Counted from the stretch's first letter, positions 1 through 9,977 are shown. The stretch is 64,000 nt of DNA from Polynucleobacter sp. 86C-FISCH (GCF_018882415.1 NZ_JACVOL010000001.1:520253-584252), one strand, 5' to 3'. The notes: generated from the letters alone by a model not told the origin. Numbers and translations: made by a program.

Positions 1-1
1 T

Positions 2-757
2 TTATTGCTGGCTACGATTAGGAGAGTCTTGGAAACCGTTAGAGCGGTAAGTTAAGACCAATGTATCTCGGTATCCGTAATCCGCCAATGGCTGAATAGG
101 TGTTGATTCATGGATCATGCGTTGATCATTCATTAATAGCAAAGACCAAGGCTGTGTGAGAGTAAAGCGTAGACCTGCAGAACCAGAGGCATCAAATATT
201 CTCGTCTCACCACCTTTGATACCTGAACGATCCAACAAGAAGACCGCTACAAAATCTACGCCATCACGATGAGCGCCCTCAGGCGTAGGACGCCCAATAC
301 CGTCAGTTGTATCAATCCGAAATTGATGTGCCTCAACAAACCAAGTATTGACTTGTTTTAAGCCATTCAAAATATGTGCAAGTCCGAGTAAGACAGCTTG
401 CCATTCAGGATTACTTATTAACTCTTTCTGAATGGGCTCAAACCAACGTTCAATGCCGCCGTGAAGCGCGTTGTAGTCAAGTGATTGCCAATGCGCTCGA
501 TGTGGCACCAGGGTTAATTCATCACCCTTAATTTCATAACTAGCGTGACGACGGAAACGATATCGGCCACCGTCCTTTAAGTATGGGTCACGCGGCAAAT
601 CCCCCCAGAACTTGACGAGGCTTTGAAGATTGGCCAGATCTACATGACTAAATTGAGCAACGGTCTCGGCAGAAATAACTGCGAAACCATCTTCACGCAA
701 AGCCTGGTCAATCTGCTTAAGAGGGGTCAGCGAAGGCGCAAGGCCGGCAATAATCAT
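2..757 (-). CDS. 2OG-Fe(II) dioxygenase family protein
   Basis: This 251-residue protein resembles the small cytoplasmic 2-oxoglutarate/Fe(II) dioxygenase family (2OG-Fe_Oxy_2 type). Visible iron-ligand candidates are H163 and D165 in the motif AHRDGVD and H216 in MIHEST. R230 or R238 is the likely 2-oxoglutarate contact. Related proteins act on amino acids or derivatives, but the substrate cannot be read from the sequence. The ATG at 757 has no strong ribosome binding site. The gene lies 58 bases downstream of the TAXI-type gene on the same strand and could share its transcript. The stop codon lies at the window edge, so the gene is complete. Family is fairly sure; substrate unknown. Confidence 0.8.
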   Translation of the reverse strand: MIIAGLAPSLTPLKQIDQALREDGFAVISAETVAQFSHVDLANLQSLVKFWGDLPRDPYLKDGGRYRFRRHASYEIKGDELTLVPHRAHWQSLDYNALHGGIERWFEPIQKELISNPEWQAVLLGLAHILNGLKQVNTWFVEAHQFRIDTTDGIGRPTPEGAHRDGVDFVAVFLLDRSGIKGGETRIFDASGSAGLRFTLTQPWSLLLMNDQRMIHESTPIQPLADYGYRDTLVLTYRSNGFQDSPNRSQQ

Positions 758-815
758 CTGCTTATTTTAGGGCAGATGGCAGAATCGGGTTTGGTCTGTA
801 TTCCAGTATTTCATC

Positions 816-2117
816 TCAATGCACTAGATTTAAGCGCCCGCGTACTTCACCCACATGCCCTTTTAGGTCATATAGCTCTTTGGCATCCAACATAGAAACC
901 TTGATATTGCCAACCCGTCTTTCGATAGCCTCGAGATCTTTAAAGTTCTTTTCCTTAAGCTCGGGGTTTTGAGCATTTCTCTCAATCACCTTAAGCTCTT
1001 CGTATACCTGAGCTAACTTCAGTCGCAAGAAGAAATTCTTGGCTGATGGAATGTAAGTAAATAACGGAATCAAAATTACCAATAATGGAATAACAATTTT
1101 GACAAAGCGACCTGCCCAAACTGCAGTCCAAAACGGCAGGTGACGATGCAGGAATGAAGGTCCATCTTTCAAATAAATTTCTGCATCTACATGCAAGGGA
1201 AAATCCAATCCAGCACTGGATGGAAATTCACCTACTTTTTGTAAGCGCGAATACGATTTCAAAATATCGTATGAAGCTCCAAGCACCAGAGAAACCAATG
1301 CTGGATTGATATCCTCATGCGCAACTAATGTGGCTGTAGCAGCCATGACTTGAATGTCTTGACGTGGCTGATCATGCTGAATGCTCAATAACCCTCTGGG
1401 TACTGTCACTTTAGATAAATACGTGAGATTGCGGGTATAGGCATCTGCCTGATCAAAGTTCATCAAACGAATCCCAGGAATAGAGTAAAACTTTCTCAGG
1501 ATTGGAGCCTCTGCTGCGGCGACGATAAATACTGCATCCAATTCACCACTACTTAATTTAGCAATGGCTTCATCTGGTTTAAGTCTCTGTGCGCCAATTT
1601 CTTTATCGGTAATGCCGCTGGCCTGCAATAAATCTTTAGTGAGAGCTAAAGTACCACTGCCTTCATTTCCAATGGAAACTTTTTTTCCTTTTAACTGACT
1701 CAATATCTTGAGTTGGCCGCCATCGCTTTTAAATGCACCCTCGCGATACCAAACCCAAATAGGCTCATAAAACATGCCTGCTATAGAAACCAAATTAGGA
1801 TAATCGCCAACATTGGCAACGCCACCCTGAACCATCGCAAAATCTACACCTGATTTGGGATCCTTTAGCAGCGCGAGGTTATCCAATGTCCCACCAGTTG
1901 AGCGAACCTTGAGATTGACACCTTCTTTAGATAGGTCTGCCTTTAAGCGCTCCCCAAACTGGTAATACAGCCCCGTCGGAAATCCTGTAGCCATTTCAAT
2001 CGATTTAGGCGGCGGCGGAATTAAGATCCAAAGCACACCAAAAAGGATAATTAAAAGCGCAAAAAAGGCAGCTGCAAGAGCTAAGGGGTTATAGATCTGT
2101 CTTTTGATGAAATTCAT
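816..2117 (-). CDS. TAXI-family TRAP-type substrate-binding protein with C-terminal membrane anchor
   Basis: This 433-residue protein has an N-terminal membrane segment (about residues 15-33), then a TAXI-type periplasmic binding domain. Signs of the domain are the early ATGFPTGLYYQFG segment, the glycine-rich SIGNEGSGT segment and the ELDAVFIVAA segment. TAXI proteins normally hand a substrate to a TRAP permease. Here a second hydrophobic stretch (about residues 335-355) is followed by some 70 charged, probably helical residues, so the protein looks anchored at both ends with a cytoplasmic helical tail. No TRAP permease gene lies nearby. It may serve a distant permease or act as a sensor; the substrate is unknown. 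Confidence 0.8.
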   Translation of the reverse strand: MNFIKRQIYNPLALAAAFFALLIILFGVLWILIPPPPKSIEMATGFPTGLYYQFGERLKADLSKEGVNLKVRSTGGTLDNLALLKDPKSGVDFAMVQGGVANVGDYPNLVSIAGMFYEPIWVWYREGAFKSDGGQLKILSQLKGKKVSIGNEGSGTLALTKDLLQASGITDKEIGAQRLKPDEAIAKLSSGELDAVFIVAAAEAPILRKFYSIPGIRLMNFDQADAYTRNLTYLSKVTVPRGLLSIQHDQPRQDIQVMAATATLVAHEDINPALVSLVLGASYDILKSYSRLQKVGEFPSSAGLDFPLHVDAEIYLKDGPSFLHRHLPFWTAVWAGRFVKIVIPLLVILIPLFTYIPSAKNFFLRLKLAQVYEELKVIERNAQNPELKEKNFKDLEAIERRVGNIKVSMLDAKELYDLKGHVGEVRGRLNLVH

Positions 2118-2141
2118 TAAAGTCTCTTCATGTTTTTTGCA

Positions 2142-2163
2142 TTATGCCCCGACCATGGCATAA
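2142..2163. promoter_or_regulatory. Inverted repeat between divergent genes
   Basis: TTATGCC (2142-2148) and GGCATAA (2157-2163) form a perfect 7-base inverted repeat around an 8-base spacer. It lies in the 116-base gap between the divergent TAXI-type gene (start 2117) and the SDR gene (start 2234). It could be an operator or a leader hairpin; there is no T-run, so it is not a terminator. No regulator is encoded next to it. Confidence 0.3.
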
Positions 2164-2233
2164 GGAAAAGCTTTCAAATCCAATCACCTAAATCAAGATA
2201 AGATGATGCTTTTTAAGAGCCCTAAAGACCATT

Positions 2234-2995
2234 ATGAATTCAGCAAAAACCAAGGTAGCCCTAGTGACGGGCGCAGGAACTGGGATCGGGAAGGCTGCTG
2301 CCAAGGCCCTACTCAAAGGTGGCTATCAAGTGGTACTAACAGGGCGCAATCTTGATAAATTAGAAAAAGCTATTGCTGATATTGGCGGAGATCAGAGCAA
2401 CTGCCTTGCCGTATCTTGTGATGTTGGCAAACCAGATGAGGTCAAAAAGTTATTTGCCGCACTAAGCAATCGGTTTGGGCGCATAGATGTTTTATTTAAT
2501 AACGCCGGCATGGGCGCTCCCGCCATTCCCATGGAAGAGCTTAGCTATGAGCAGTGGATGAATGTCGTGAATGCCAATCTTTGTGGTGCATTCCTATGTT
2601 CACAGGAAGCGATTCGCATGATGAAAGCGCAATCCCCTCAAGGCGGCAGAATTATTAACAACGGCTCTATCTCTGCTCATGCACCACGACCCATGTCTGC
2701 ACCGTATACCGCAACAAAACATGCGATCAGCGGATTAACTAAAACGATTGCATTGGATGGACGTCCATTTAATATTGCCTGCGGTCAAATTGATATCGGC
2801 AATGCCGCAACTGAAATGACTGAACGTATGGCTGCTGGCATTATGCAAGCTGATCAATCCATCAAAGTAGAGCCACGCATGGACGTTGATCACGTCGGAG
2901 AAGCCGTACTTCATATGGCTCAACTCCCACTGGAAAGCAATATTCTATCGATGACAATTATGGCCACTAATATGCCATTTGTAGGCAGAGGCTAA
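2234..2995 (+). CDS. SDR family NAD(P)-dependent oxidoreductase
   Basis: A classical short-chain dehydrogenase/reductase of 253 residues. The nucleotide-binding motif TGAGTGIGK is at residues 12-20, NNAG at 89-92, and the catalytic set is S145, Y158 and K162 (YTATK). The length fits a single-domain Rossmann enzyme that oxidises or reduces an alcohol/ketone pair. The substrate cannot be deduced. The gene is divergent from the TAXI-type gene and convergent with the ccm operon, so it is probably transcribed alone. Only a weak purine-rich ribosome binding site precedes the ATG. Confidence 0.9.
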   Translation: MNSAKTKVALVTGAGTGIGKAAAKALLKGGYQVVLTGRNLDKLEKAIADIGGDQSNCLAVSCDVGKPDEVKKLFAALSNRFGRIDVLFNNAGMGAPAIPMEELSYEQWMNVVNANLCGAFLCSQEAIRMMKAQSPQGGRIINNGSISAHAPRPMSAPYTATKHAISGLTKTIALDGRPFNIACGQIDIGNAATEMTERMAAGIMQADQSIKVEPRMDVDHVGEAVLHMAQLPLESNILSMTIMATNMPFVGRG

Positions 2996-3009
2996 AGCAG
3001 TCTTTTGGA

Positions 3010-4209
3010 CTATTGGCGCACTTGATCGATCAGCAGGCGAACATTACTTGCACCAACTTTAACTGTCTGGGCTGATGAGATTAAATCTCCTGCCTCTGGT
3101 TTAGCCATTCCGGTTTTGGAGATACGTACTTCGATAGTTGCTTCAGGCAATTGAGAGAGTGGTGCGCTGGGATTCATTGCCAAAGAATCATTCAAGGTAA
3201 AGCTCATTGGGAAATCACTAGCAGCAACCTTTAAGACGGCTACCGGCATACGCTCACCAGGCTTGCGGGCAATGACCATCACAATATCACCCTGTTTAAT
3301 CTTAGATTTCAGATCTGGTGCTAATTCAATCTTGCCGCTAATCGATTTACCCGCCACTGAAGCAGGTGCTTGCGAAGAAAGTCCACCCTTAGAGCGAGCC
3401 TCAGCAATCGAACCCTGGATAGCACGCGCTTCATCGGTATCTGCTGGTATCTGTTTTGCTAGCTTCTCCCAAGTCTGTACGGCCGCTTTGTAATTACCAG
3501 AGCTATACGCTGCCGTGCCCGAAAGCCATAGCGCCATCAAATTATCCGGATCAAGCTTTAATGCCTGATTGATTAACTGCAAAGGCTTACCAGCAAAGTT
3601 ACCATCAGCGTTGGTAGCCAGCACATCTGCGTAATCAGCCAACAATTGAGGATCAGAATTAATAAAGTCGCCAGCACGTGCATATGCTTTAGCGGCGTCC
3701 TCATTGCGACCTAAGATGCGATAAGAGCGAGCTAACATCGCCCAACCCTTCAAGTTACTAGGATCTTTTTCCATCTTGATGGCAAATTCAGCCACCATTT
3801 TTTCAACGCCTTCTTGGGTAACCGGTGTCTCAGAATTTTTTTGCGCTACACGGACTACATCTCCCAATGAAAAATAGAGCCCCGATGAAAGCACGACAAT
3901 AAAAATACATAAGCCAATAGCGGTCTTTTTTGTAGAACCCGCTACCTCACGATCATCCTCTACGATCGTATCCTGGAAAAGACGTTGCCGCATTTCAGCA
4001 TGGGCAATTTCATAGTCAACAGAATTGATTACACCAGCCTGATGTTCCGCTTCTAATTTATCAAGCTCTTCTCGATATATGGCGGCATTCATCTGGCGAC
4101 GAGATGTTGCTGCACTCTTTGCAGGAAATATAAAAGGTCGCAACACTAGCACCAACACTAGAACCAAGAGCAGAAAGGCGGGAATCAAAAAGCTAGTCAC
4201 TAAATTCAT
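3010..4209 (-). CDS. ccmI: Cytochrome c biogenesis protein CcmI
   Basis: CcmI is the apocytochrome c chaperone of system I maturation; it presents the CXXCH-bearing C-terminus to the CcmF/CcmH haem lyase. The 399-residue protein has a membrane segment at about residues 7-25, a cytoplasmic loop with the typical YREELDKLEAEHQAG segment, a second membrane segment at about 97-117, and a periplasmic part with TPR-like helices (about 150-265). It is the last gene of the ccm operon. Its start overlaps the ccmH stop by 4 bases. Confidence 0.93.
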   Translation of the reverse strand: MNLVTSFLIPAFLLLVLVLVLVLRPFIFPAKSAATSRRQMNAAIYREELDKLEAEHQAGVINSVDYEIAHAEMRQRLFQDTIVEDDREVAGSTKKTAIGLCIFIVVLSSGLYFSLGDVVRVAQKNSETPVTQEGVEKMVAEFAIKMEKDPSNLKGWAMLARSYRILGRNEDAAKAYARAGDFINSDPQLLADYADVLATNADGNFAGKPLQLINQALKLDPDNLMALWLSGTAAYSSGNYKAAVQTWEKLAKQIPADTDEARAIQGSIAEARSKGGLSSQAPASVAGKSISGKIELAPDLKSKIKQGDIVMVIARKPGERMPVAVLKVAASDFPMSFTLNDSLAMNPSAPLSQLPEATIEVRISKTGMAKPEAGDLISSAQTVKVGASNVRLLIDQVRQ

Positions 4210-4679
4210 CCTTCTTTCTTATCGGCTGCATTGAGCAATGCATCAATTTTTTGATTATCTGCATCAGTCAGGACAACATTAGGAACGCTGCTGTTACGAC
4301 GGCGCAAATACATTAAGAGGCCCGCAATACCAATACCCAGGATGACGAATGGGCCAATCCAAAGCAACCAGGTCACTGGTTTAACTGGCGGGCGATAGAG
4401 TACAAAATCGCCGTAACGCTCTACCATGAATGAGCGAATTTGATCGTCCGATTTACCTTCGCTAATCAGAATTCGAATTTCACGGCGCAAATCATTTGCC
4501 AAATCTGAGCGCGAGCCCGCTAAAGATTCGTTTTGACATACTAAGCAGCGCATTTCTTCGGAAATACTAATCAAGCGCTGCTCTGTTACAGGGTCATCCG
4601 CAAGAGGCGCAGCGTCTCTGGCAAATACACTGCCAAGGCTTAACGCGATCAATGTAGCTAGAAAAATCTGCTTCATCAT
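4206..4679 (-). CDS. ccmH: Cytochrome c-type biogenesis protein CcmH
   Basis: CcmH is the membrane-anchored thiol oxidoreductase that keeps apocytochrome c haem-site cysteines reduced in the periplasm. The 157-residue protein has a signal peptide (about residues 1-20) and the conserved RCLVCQN motif with C45 and C48. A C-terminal membrane helix (about 103-125) follows the PPVKPVTWLLW segment. It is the short form: the TPR part of E. coli CcmH is the separate CcmI here. Both ends overlap the neighbouring ccm genes by 4 bases. Confidence 0.95.
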   Translation of the reverse strand: MMKQIFLATLIALSLGSVFARDAAPLADDPVTEQRLISISEEMRCLVCQNESLAGSRSDLANDLRREIRILISEGKSDDQIRSFMVERYGDFVLYRPPVKPVTWLLWIGPFVILGIGIAGLLMYLRRRNSSVPNVVLTDADNQKIDALLNAADKKEG

Positions 4680-5203
4680 TTTTTAAGCTCGTTCAGCTTT
4701 GGGTAAATTTTTTGATTCAATAAATTCATAGTCAACGGACCGATATGCTTAAAGCGAATTACGCCCGCTTTATCAATAATGTAGGTCTCGGGAACCCCAT
4801 AGACTCCGTAATCAATACCAACGCGTCCATTGCCATCAAAAGCTGAAAGCACATAGGGATTGCCTTGCTTTGCCAACATTGCCAAAGCATCTTCTCGCTT
4901 GTCTTTGTAGTCCAAGCCAATCACTGGGGCCATTTGAGATTTGGCCAACTCCACCAATACTGGGTGCTCTTCACGACAGGCTACGCACCACGATGCCCAA
5001 ACGTTGAGGACCCACACTTGGCCCTTCATACTTTCCGGTGAAAATGTTTTATTAGGCTCAGCCAATTGAGGAACCTCAAATGCTGGGGCGGTCTTATTGA
5101 TTAATGGTGATGGCACTTCATGAGGATCACGATTGAGGCCAATAGCTAAAAAAATTACTAGGCCTACAAATAAAACGAGTGGAATTAAAAATTTTGCTTT
5201 CAT
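4676..5203 (-). CDS. ccmG: Thiol:disulfide interchange protein CcmG/DsbE
   Basis: CcmG is a membrane-tethered periplasmic thioredoxin-like protein that feeds electrons to CcmH and apocytochrome c. The 175-residue protein has an uncleaved N-terminal anchor (about residues 5-23) and a thioredoxin fold with active-site WCVAC (C73, C76). The cis-proline region YGVYGVPETYIID is typical of the family. It overlaps ccmF upstream and ccmH downstream by 4 bases each, which suggests translational coupling. Confidence 0.95.
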   Translation of the reverse strand: MKAKFLIPLVLFVGLVIFLAIGLNRDPHEVPSPLINKTAPAFEVPQLAEPNKTFSPESMKGQVWVLNVWASWCVACREEHPVLVELAKSQMAPVIGLDYKDKREDALAMLAKQGNPYVLSAFDGNGRVGIDYGVYGVPETYIIDKAGVIRFKHIGPLTMNLLNQKIYPKLNELKK

Positions 5204-7119
5204 GCGAGCTTGTTCTTTAATTTCATTCGATAACGCTTATCCGACATCGCCAATACACCACCTAGGGCCATTAGCAAGCAACCGCCCCAGATCCAATCAA
5301 CAAAAGGTTTGTAGTAAACACGCACGGCCCATGACTGGTCACCCAACTCCTCACCTAAAGACACATAAATATCTCGGGTAAGTCCAGCATCAATGGCTGC
5401 TTCAGTCATTGGCATTGTGGATGAGAAATAGCTTCTCTTTTCAGGATAAAGACTGGTTTGAGAGCCACCATCTTTTGACAATAAGAATGTACCGCGCATT
5501 GCTTGGTAATTTGGACCACGAGCAGCGTTAACACCCTGCAATTGAATTTGATAACCACCAACCGTCACCGTATCGCCAGCTGACATGCGCACATCTTTTT
5601 CTTCTTGGTAAGCACCCACCATCGTGACACCAATGACAAATACCGCAATACCTAGATGGGCTACCTGCATGCCAATGAAAGAGCGAGTTGGTTTGCCTGC
5701 CTTTGCCTGGCGAACAATTTGCATACAGCCTGATGCAATCACCCAAAAAGCCAACATGAAGCCCATGCCAGCAAGCCATGTAAATTGCCCCATGATTAAC
5801 GGAATTGCAACTCCCGCAACCAAAGCAACCGCGCCCGCAAGCCATAAGCGCTTAATGATGCTGAGTAAGTTGCTTTGCTTCCAACTTGACCAAGGGCCTA
5901 TACCCATCAATACCAATAAAGGAACCATGATGGGAACAAAGACGCTATTGAAATAAGGAGGACCTACAGAAATCTTGCCGAGATGCAAAGCATCGATCAA
6001 TAAAGGATAGAGAGTGCCCAACAAAACGGATCCGGCAGAGACTACTAAGAACACATTTCCGAGCAAGATGAATGTTTCTCTGGAGCTTAAATTAAATTTA
6101 CCGCCCATTGTGCTCTTTGGTGCGCGCCAAGCGTAAAGCGCTAGAGACGATCCTACTACCAGCGATAAAAAGATCAGAATGAAAATGCCGCGTCTTGGAT
6201 CGGTTGCAAATGCGTGCACTGAGGTCAGCACACCAGAGCGGACTAAGAAGGTACCAAGCAAGGATAAGGAGAATGCGGTGATCGCTAATAGTACGGTCCA
6301 GCTTTTAAAGCCACCACGCTTTTCAGTAACAGCTAATGAGTGCAATAAGGCAGTACCTACGAGCCAAGGAATAAATGAAGCATTCTCAACGGGGTCCCAG
6401 AACCACCAACCACCCCAACCTAACTCGTAATAAGCCCACCAAGAGCCCAGCGCAATACCGAGGGTCAAGAAAACCCAGGCAGCTGTTGTCCAAGGACGCG
6501 ACCAACGCGCCCATGCTGCATCTAATCTGCCTGACAACAAAGAAGCAATTGCAAAAGCAAAAGCTACTGAAAAACCAACATAACCCATGTACAACATTGG
6601 CGGATGAAATACCAAACCAGGATCTTGTAAAAGTGGATTTAAAGATCGACCGTCTTGGGCGGCCGGTAATAAACGCTCAAAAGGATTTGAGGTTGTTAAT
6701 ACAAATAACAGTAAACCACTAGTGACCAATCCTAAAACACCAATTACTCTGGCTACCATGAAGTCATCTAAAGCTTTTGAAAGTTGCGCTACCAAGATGG
6801 TCCATGTAGCTAGCAAGAAAATCCACAACAACAGCGATCCTTCATGACCACCCCATACCGCACCTAATCGATAGATCACCGGCATTTGTGAATTGGAATG
6901 CTCAGCAACATAGAGCACAGAAAAATCGTTGCTATAAAAACTCCAAGCCAATATTCCAAAGGCGATCGCCAGCAATAAGAAAACAGTCTGAGCGGTAGGT
7001 CTTGCCAGAACCAACCAGTCTCGGCGGCCAAAGTGTGCGCCTACCAAAGGCAAAACCCCTTGTACGAGAGAAATACACAGCGCCAGAACTAATGCGTAAT
7101 GCCCAAACTCTGGAATCAT
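5200..7119 (-). CDS. ccmF: Haem lyase subunit CcmF
   Basis: CcmF is the large membrane subunit of the cytochrome c haem lyase, which takes haem from holo-CcmE and joins it to apocytochrome c. The 639-residue polytopic protein carries the tryptophan-rich haem-handling signature [16 protein letters not shown] and many membrane helices, with a periplasmic domain near residues 500-605 before the last helix. The length matches the usual 630-660 residues. It overlaps ccmE and ccmG by 4 bases on either side. Confidence 0.96.
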   Translation of the reverse strand: MIPEFGHYALVLALCISLVQGVLPLVGAHFGRRDWLVLARPTAQTVFLLLAIAFGILAWSFYSNDFSVLYVAEHSNSQMPVIYRLGAVWGGHEGSLLLWIFLLATWTILVAQLSKALDDFMVARVIGVLGLVTSGLLLFVLTTSNPFERLLPAAQDGRSLNPLLQDPGLVFHPPMLYMGYVGFSVAFAFAIASLLSGRLDAAWARWSRPWTTAAWVFLTLGIALGSWWAYYELGWGGWWFWDPVENASFIPWLVGTALLHSLAVTEKRGGFKSWTVLLAITAFSLSLLGTFLVRSGVLTSVHAFATDPRRGIFILIFLSLVVGSSLALYAWRAPKSTMGGKFNLSSRETFILLGNVFLVVSAGSVLLGTLYPLLIDALHLGKISVGPPYFNSVFVPIMVPLLVLMGIGPWSSWKQSNLLSIIKRLWLAGAVALVAGVAIPLIMGQFTWLAGMGFMLAFWVIASGCMQIVRQAKAGKPTRSFIGMQVAHLGIAVFVIGVTMVGAYQEEKDVRMSAGDTVTVGGYQIQLQGVNAARGPNYQAMRGTFLLSKDGGSQTSLYPEKRSYFSSTMPMTEAAIDAGLTRDIYVSLGEELGDQSWAVRVYYKPFVDWIWGGCLLMALGGVLAMSDKRYRMKLKNKLA

Positions 7120-7550
7120 TTAGCACTTCCGTTTTTTTGCGCCTGGTCTAAAGCATGTTTAGCTTCAGGAGGCATGTAATTCTCATCGTGTTTCGCGAGT
7201 ACTTCGCTGGCAATAAATTCACCATTCGCATTCATGCGACCTTGAATCACTGCACCTTTACCTTCTTTAAATAAATCAGGAAGAATGCCGGTATATGCGA
7301 CTGGAATGTCTTTCACAAGATCGGTGATCTCAAAGTGCACAGTGAGGCCATCACGCTTTACAGAGCCCTCTTTCACCATGCCACCGATCCTAAAAGCTTG
7401 ACCCTGAGGTGCCTTACCTGCCGCAACCTCGCTTGGTGTGACATATAAAGCTATATTGCTGTTGAGTGCATTCAAGATCAACATCGCAGCAACTCCAATC
7501 GCTAGGAGTGCGGCAACAATAATCAATGCGCGTTTATGTCTAGGCTTCAC
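7116..7550 (-). CDS. ccmE: Haem chaperone CcmE
   Basis: CcmE binds haem covalently in the periplasm and passes it to CcmF. The 144-residue protein has an N-terminal anchor (about residues 8-27), an OB-fold domain and the haem-binding segment [13 protein letters not shown]121 is the expected covalent haem ligand and Y125 the conserved axial tyrosine (H130/Y134 in E. coli). Its start overlaps the ccmD stop and its stop overlaps the ccmF start, each by 4 bases. Confidence 0.95.
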   Translation of the reverse strand: MKPRHKRALIIVAALLAIGVAAMLILNALNSNIALYVTPSEVAAGKAPQGQAFRIGGMVKEGSVKRDGLTVHFEITDLVKDIPVAYTGILPDLFKEGKGAVIQGRMNANGEFIASEVLAKHDENYMPPEAKHALDQAQKNGSAK

Positions 7551-7735
7551 TTACCAATCTCTTTATCAAACTGCTCTGCTAGTTGTTGTTGCTTCAATCT
7601 GCGGATTATTGCCCTAAAGCGGGCACGCACAAATAGAGGCTCCAATATCAAAACCAGGGCACAAATGCCAAAACTGCTCCACACATAAAGTGCGTAACCG
7701 CCCATAGCAAAAAACTCGGAAGGACTATTCCACAT
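7547..7735 (-). CDS. ccmD: Haem exporter accessory protein CcmD
   Basis: CcmD is a small one-helix membrane protein that helps release holo-CcmE from the CcmABC complex. The 62-residue product has one membrane helix (about residues 12-33) preceded by the conserved [16 protein letters not shown] segment and followed by a basic tail. Its start shares a base with the ccmC stop (TGATG arrangement), and its end overlaps ccmE by 4 bases. Confidence 0.92.
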   Translation of the reverse strand: MWNSPSEFFAMGGYALYVWSSFGICALVLILEPLFVRARFRAIIRRLKQQQLAEQFDKEIGK

Positions 7736-8505
7736 CAGCTTTTCACCTCAATTGATTGTCTCACCCAATCCGCATGGGCTTCACGCTCCAAAATGATTGC
7801 CCTCACTCGCATTAAGGTAACTGCAATGGTGTACATCCAGAAACATAGGGCCATTAATAACATTCCCCAGAGCATGGTTTGGGCCATAGCTGGCGATTTG
7901 GTCAATGAAACGGATGCTCCTTGATGCAAGGTATTCCACCATTTCACTGAAAAATAAATAATCGGCACGTTTACTACGCCTACCAAAGCCAAGATAGCGC
8001 TGGCTTTATCAGCGCGGCGCGGATCATCGATAGAGGCTCGCAGGGCAATAAAGCCCAAATAGAGAAACAATAGAATCAGCTCTGATGTGAGTCGTGCATC
8101 CCATACCCACCATGTACCCCACATTGGCTTCCCCCAAAACGCACCAGTCCATAAAGACAGAAATGCCATCCAGGCGCCTATTGGCGCAAGCGCCTGTGCC
8201 ATCATGGCAGACAAGCGGGTATTAAAAACAAGCCCGAGCCCTGCCCAGGCAGCCATCACTAAATAGATAAACATCGACATCCATGAGGCTGGCACATGAA
8301 TAAAGATTATTCGATAGCCCTGCCCTTGAACAGCGTCGACTGGTGCAACAAAAAAACTAACCCATAAACCGACGGCACCAAACAGGAACGTTAAAACCCA
8401 GAAAAACGGGATGAGCTTACCTGCCACCGGATAAAAGGTGCTGGGGCTCGATAACTTAAACCAGTTAATCAAGCGGTGGTTAGAAAAGTGATTTATTTGA
8501 CTCAT
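7735..8505 (-). CDS. ccmC: Haem transporter subunit CcmC
   Basis: CcmC is the membrane protein that places haem onto CcmE. It has six predicted membrane helices and the tryptophan-rich signature WGTWWVWDARLTSE. I place the start at the ATG at 8505 (256 residues), which overlaps the ccmB stop in an ATGA arrangement as at the other junctions. An in-frame upstream start at 8541 would add 12 residues inside ccmB and is less likely. Confidence 0.94.
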   Translation of the reverse strand: MSQINHFSNHRLINWFKLSSPSTFYPVAGKLIPFFWVLTFLFGAVGLWVSFFVAPVDAVQGQGYRIIFIHVPASWMSMFIYLVMAAWAGLGLVFNTRLSAMMAQALAPIGAWMAFLSLWTGAFWGKPMWGTWWVWDARLTSELILLFLYLGFIALRASIDDPRRADKASAILALVGVVNVPIIYFSVKWWNTLHQGASVSLTKSPAMAQTMLWGMLLMALCFWMYTIAVTLMRVRAIILEREAHADWVRQSIEVKS

Positions 8506-9167
8506 TCGATTGCAATCTTTACAGCAGCTGTACTCACCCAAGGGACAAATGCTAAAGCCAAAATCAATAATGCGCCTAGCAATGAAAAATGACCTGATGT
8601 ATCTAAACCAACGCTATGAGCATATACAGCGCCAGCACCAAAAATAAGAACCGGGATAAATAAAGGCAGTATCAATAAGCTTAGTAACACGCTGCCACCC
8701 CTCACTCCCAAGGTCAATGCAGCACCTATTGAGCCAAGCAAGGATAGCACTGGCGTACCCAATAGTAGAGTACCCATCAGCACATACAAAGAGCCAGCAT
8801 CCAAATCAAACTGAATACCAATAATTGGAGCTAAGAGCACTAGCGGTAGACCACACACAATCCAGTGAGCAATAATTTTTCCAGTCACGAGCAACGCCAA
8901 AGGTTGAGGTGCCAAAACTAGCTGCTCTAAAGAACCATCTTGATAGTCAGCTGCAAACATTCGATGCAAGCCCAATAAGGTAGACAGCAAGGCCGCCACC
9001 CACAGAACTCCCGGCGCAATTTTTCGCAACAAGGCGGCATCAGCGCCTATCCCCAAAGGAAATAAGCTAGTCACAACAACAAAAAAGAATAGGGCTGTCA
9101 GCACCTCACTCTTGCGGCGCATAACCAACAACAAATCGCGGTGAATGATTGCCAGTAAAGCCTTCAT
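8502..9167 (-). CDS. ccmB: Haem exporter membrane protein CcmB
   Basis: CcmB is the integral membrane partner of the CcmA ATPase. The 221-residue protein has six hydrophobic segments and the family-typical N-terminal IIHRDLLLVMRRKSEVL and the segment YQDGSLEQLVLAPQPL. With CcmA and CcmC it forms the ABC complex that powers release of holo-CcmE. It overlaps ccmA and ccmC by 4 bases each. Confidence 0.95.
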   Translation of the reverse strand: MKALLAIIHRDLLLVMRRKSEVLTALFFFVVVTSLFPLGIGADAALLRKIAPGVLWVAALLSTLLGLHRMFAADYQDGSLEQLVLAPQPLALLVTGKIIAHWIVCGLPLVLLAPIIGIQFDLDAGSLYVLMGTLLLGTPVLSLLGSIGAALTLGVRGGSVLLSLLILPLFIPVLIFGAGAVYAHSVGLDTSGHFSLLGALLILALAFVPWVSTAAVKIAIE

Positions 9168-9811
9168 AGATCCAGCACCCTGACATGAGGAAGCGTTACC
9201 TCTTGATGGCTAGTCAACACCACCAAGCCGCCAAACTCCACATGCTCAGCAATAAGGTCTTGCAAAGCTTGCACCGCATGAACATCTAAAGCATTGAATG
9301 GCTCGTCCAGAATCCACAGCCTTGCTTGACGTGTCAACATACGCGCCATCAAGACGCGTCGCTTTTGACCGGCCGACAAGCAACTGACTGGCAAATGTTC
9401 GCGCCCGCGCAAACCAAAACGCCAGAGAGCAGACAAAGCTTTCTCATCCGACAAATGAATATCATCTAGAGCCGCATAGAGTTGTAAATTTTCTAGCGCA
9501 GTGAGGTCTTCCTTTAAGGCATCACGATGCCCCAGAAATAAAAGCTCACGATGATAGGTAGAGACATCCTTATTAATGGATAGTCCACCCCATAAAATCT
9601 CACCTGCCTCCGGCTTAGATAAACCTGTCAACAATCTTAGTAGGCTGGTTTTTCCAACGCCATTCTCACCACGTACATGCAGACACTCTCCACTAGAGAC
9701 TGTTAAGTTGAGTCCCTCAAATAATCTTCTCTCACCACGCACGCATGCAAGAGCTCGCGCTTCAAGCATCAAAGCTGGATTGCTGGAGGAGGGAGATATA
9801 TTGACTGTCAT
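9164..9811 (-). CDS. ccmA: Haem exporter ATP-binding protein CcmA
   Basis: CcmA is the ABC-type ATPase of cytochrome c maturation. From the ATG at 9811 the protein has 215 residues. Visible are Walker A GENGVGKTS (residues 48-56), the signature CLSAGQKRRV and Walker B LWILDEP. An in-frame TTG at 9820 would add three residues; the ATG is preferred, although no clear ribosome binding site precedes it. This is the first gene of the nine-gene ccm operon, so the promoter should lie in 9812-9952. Confidence 0.94.
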   Translation of the reverse strand: MTVNISPSSSNPALMLEARALACVRGERRLFEGLNLTVSSGECLHVRGENGVGKTSLLRLLTGLSKPEAGEILWGGLSINKDVSTYHRELLFLGHRDALKEDLTALENLQLYAALDDIHLSDEKALSALWRFGLRGREHLPVSCLSAGQKRRVLMARMLTRQARLWILDEPFNALDVHAVQALQDLIAEHVEFGGLVVLTSHQEVTLPHVRVLDL

Positions 9812-9952
9812 GTAGGGCAATGGCTTGATTCAAACCACCCCAGGCATTGTCTGAGAACCCATTGGTACTGACAAACCAGAAAAGTGGAATTAAGGGAATA
9901 ATCCCTTTCAATTCAATTACTTATGAAATTATAAACTGAGTCGACCAAGAGC

Positions 9953-9977
9953 AAAAAAACCACCCGCAGGTGGTTTT
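9953..9977 (-). terminator. Rho-independent terminator after the flavodoxin gene
   Basis: On the minus strand CCACC and GGTGG pair around a four-base loop, flanked by A and T runs and followed by seven T residues. It lies 35 bases after the flavodoxin-type gene stop and ends the MarR-DoxX-flavodoxin transcript before ccmA. Confidence 0.85.

Noticed and set aside
623-895. Plus-strand frame across the 2OG-dioxygenase 5' end
   Set aside because: It overlaps two minus-strand genes with clear families and shows no protein-family features.
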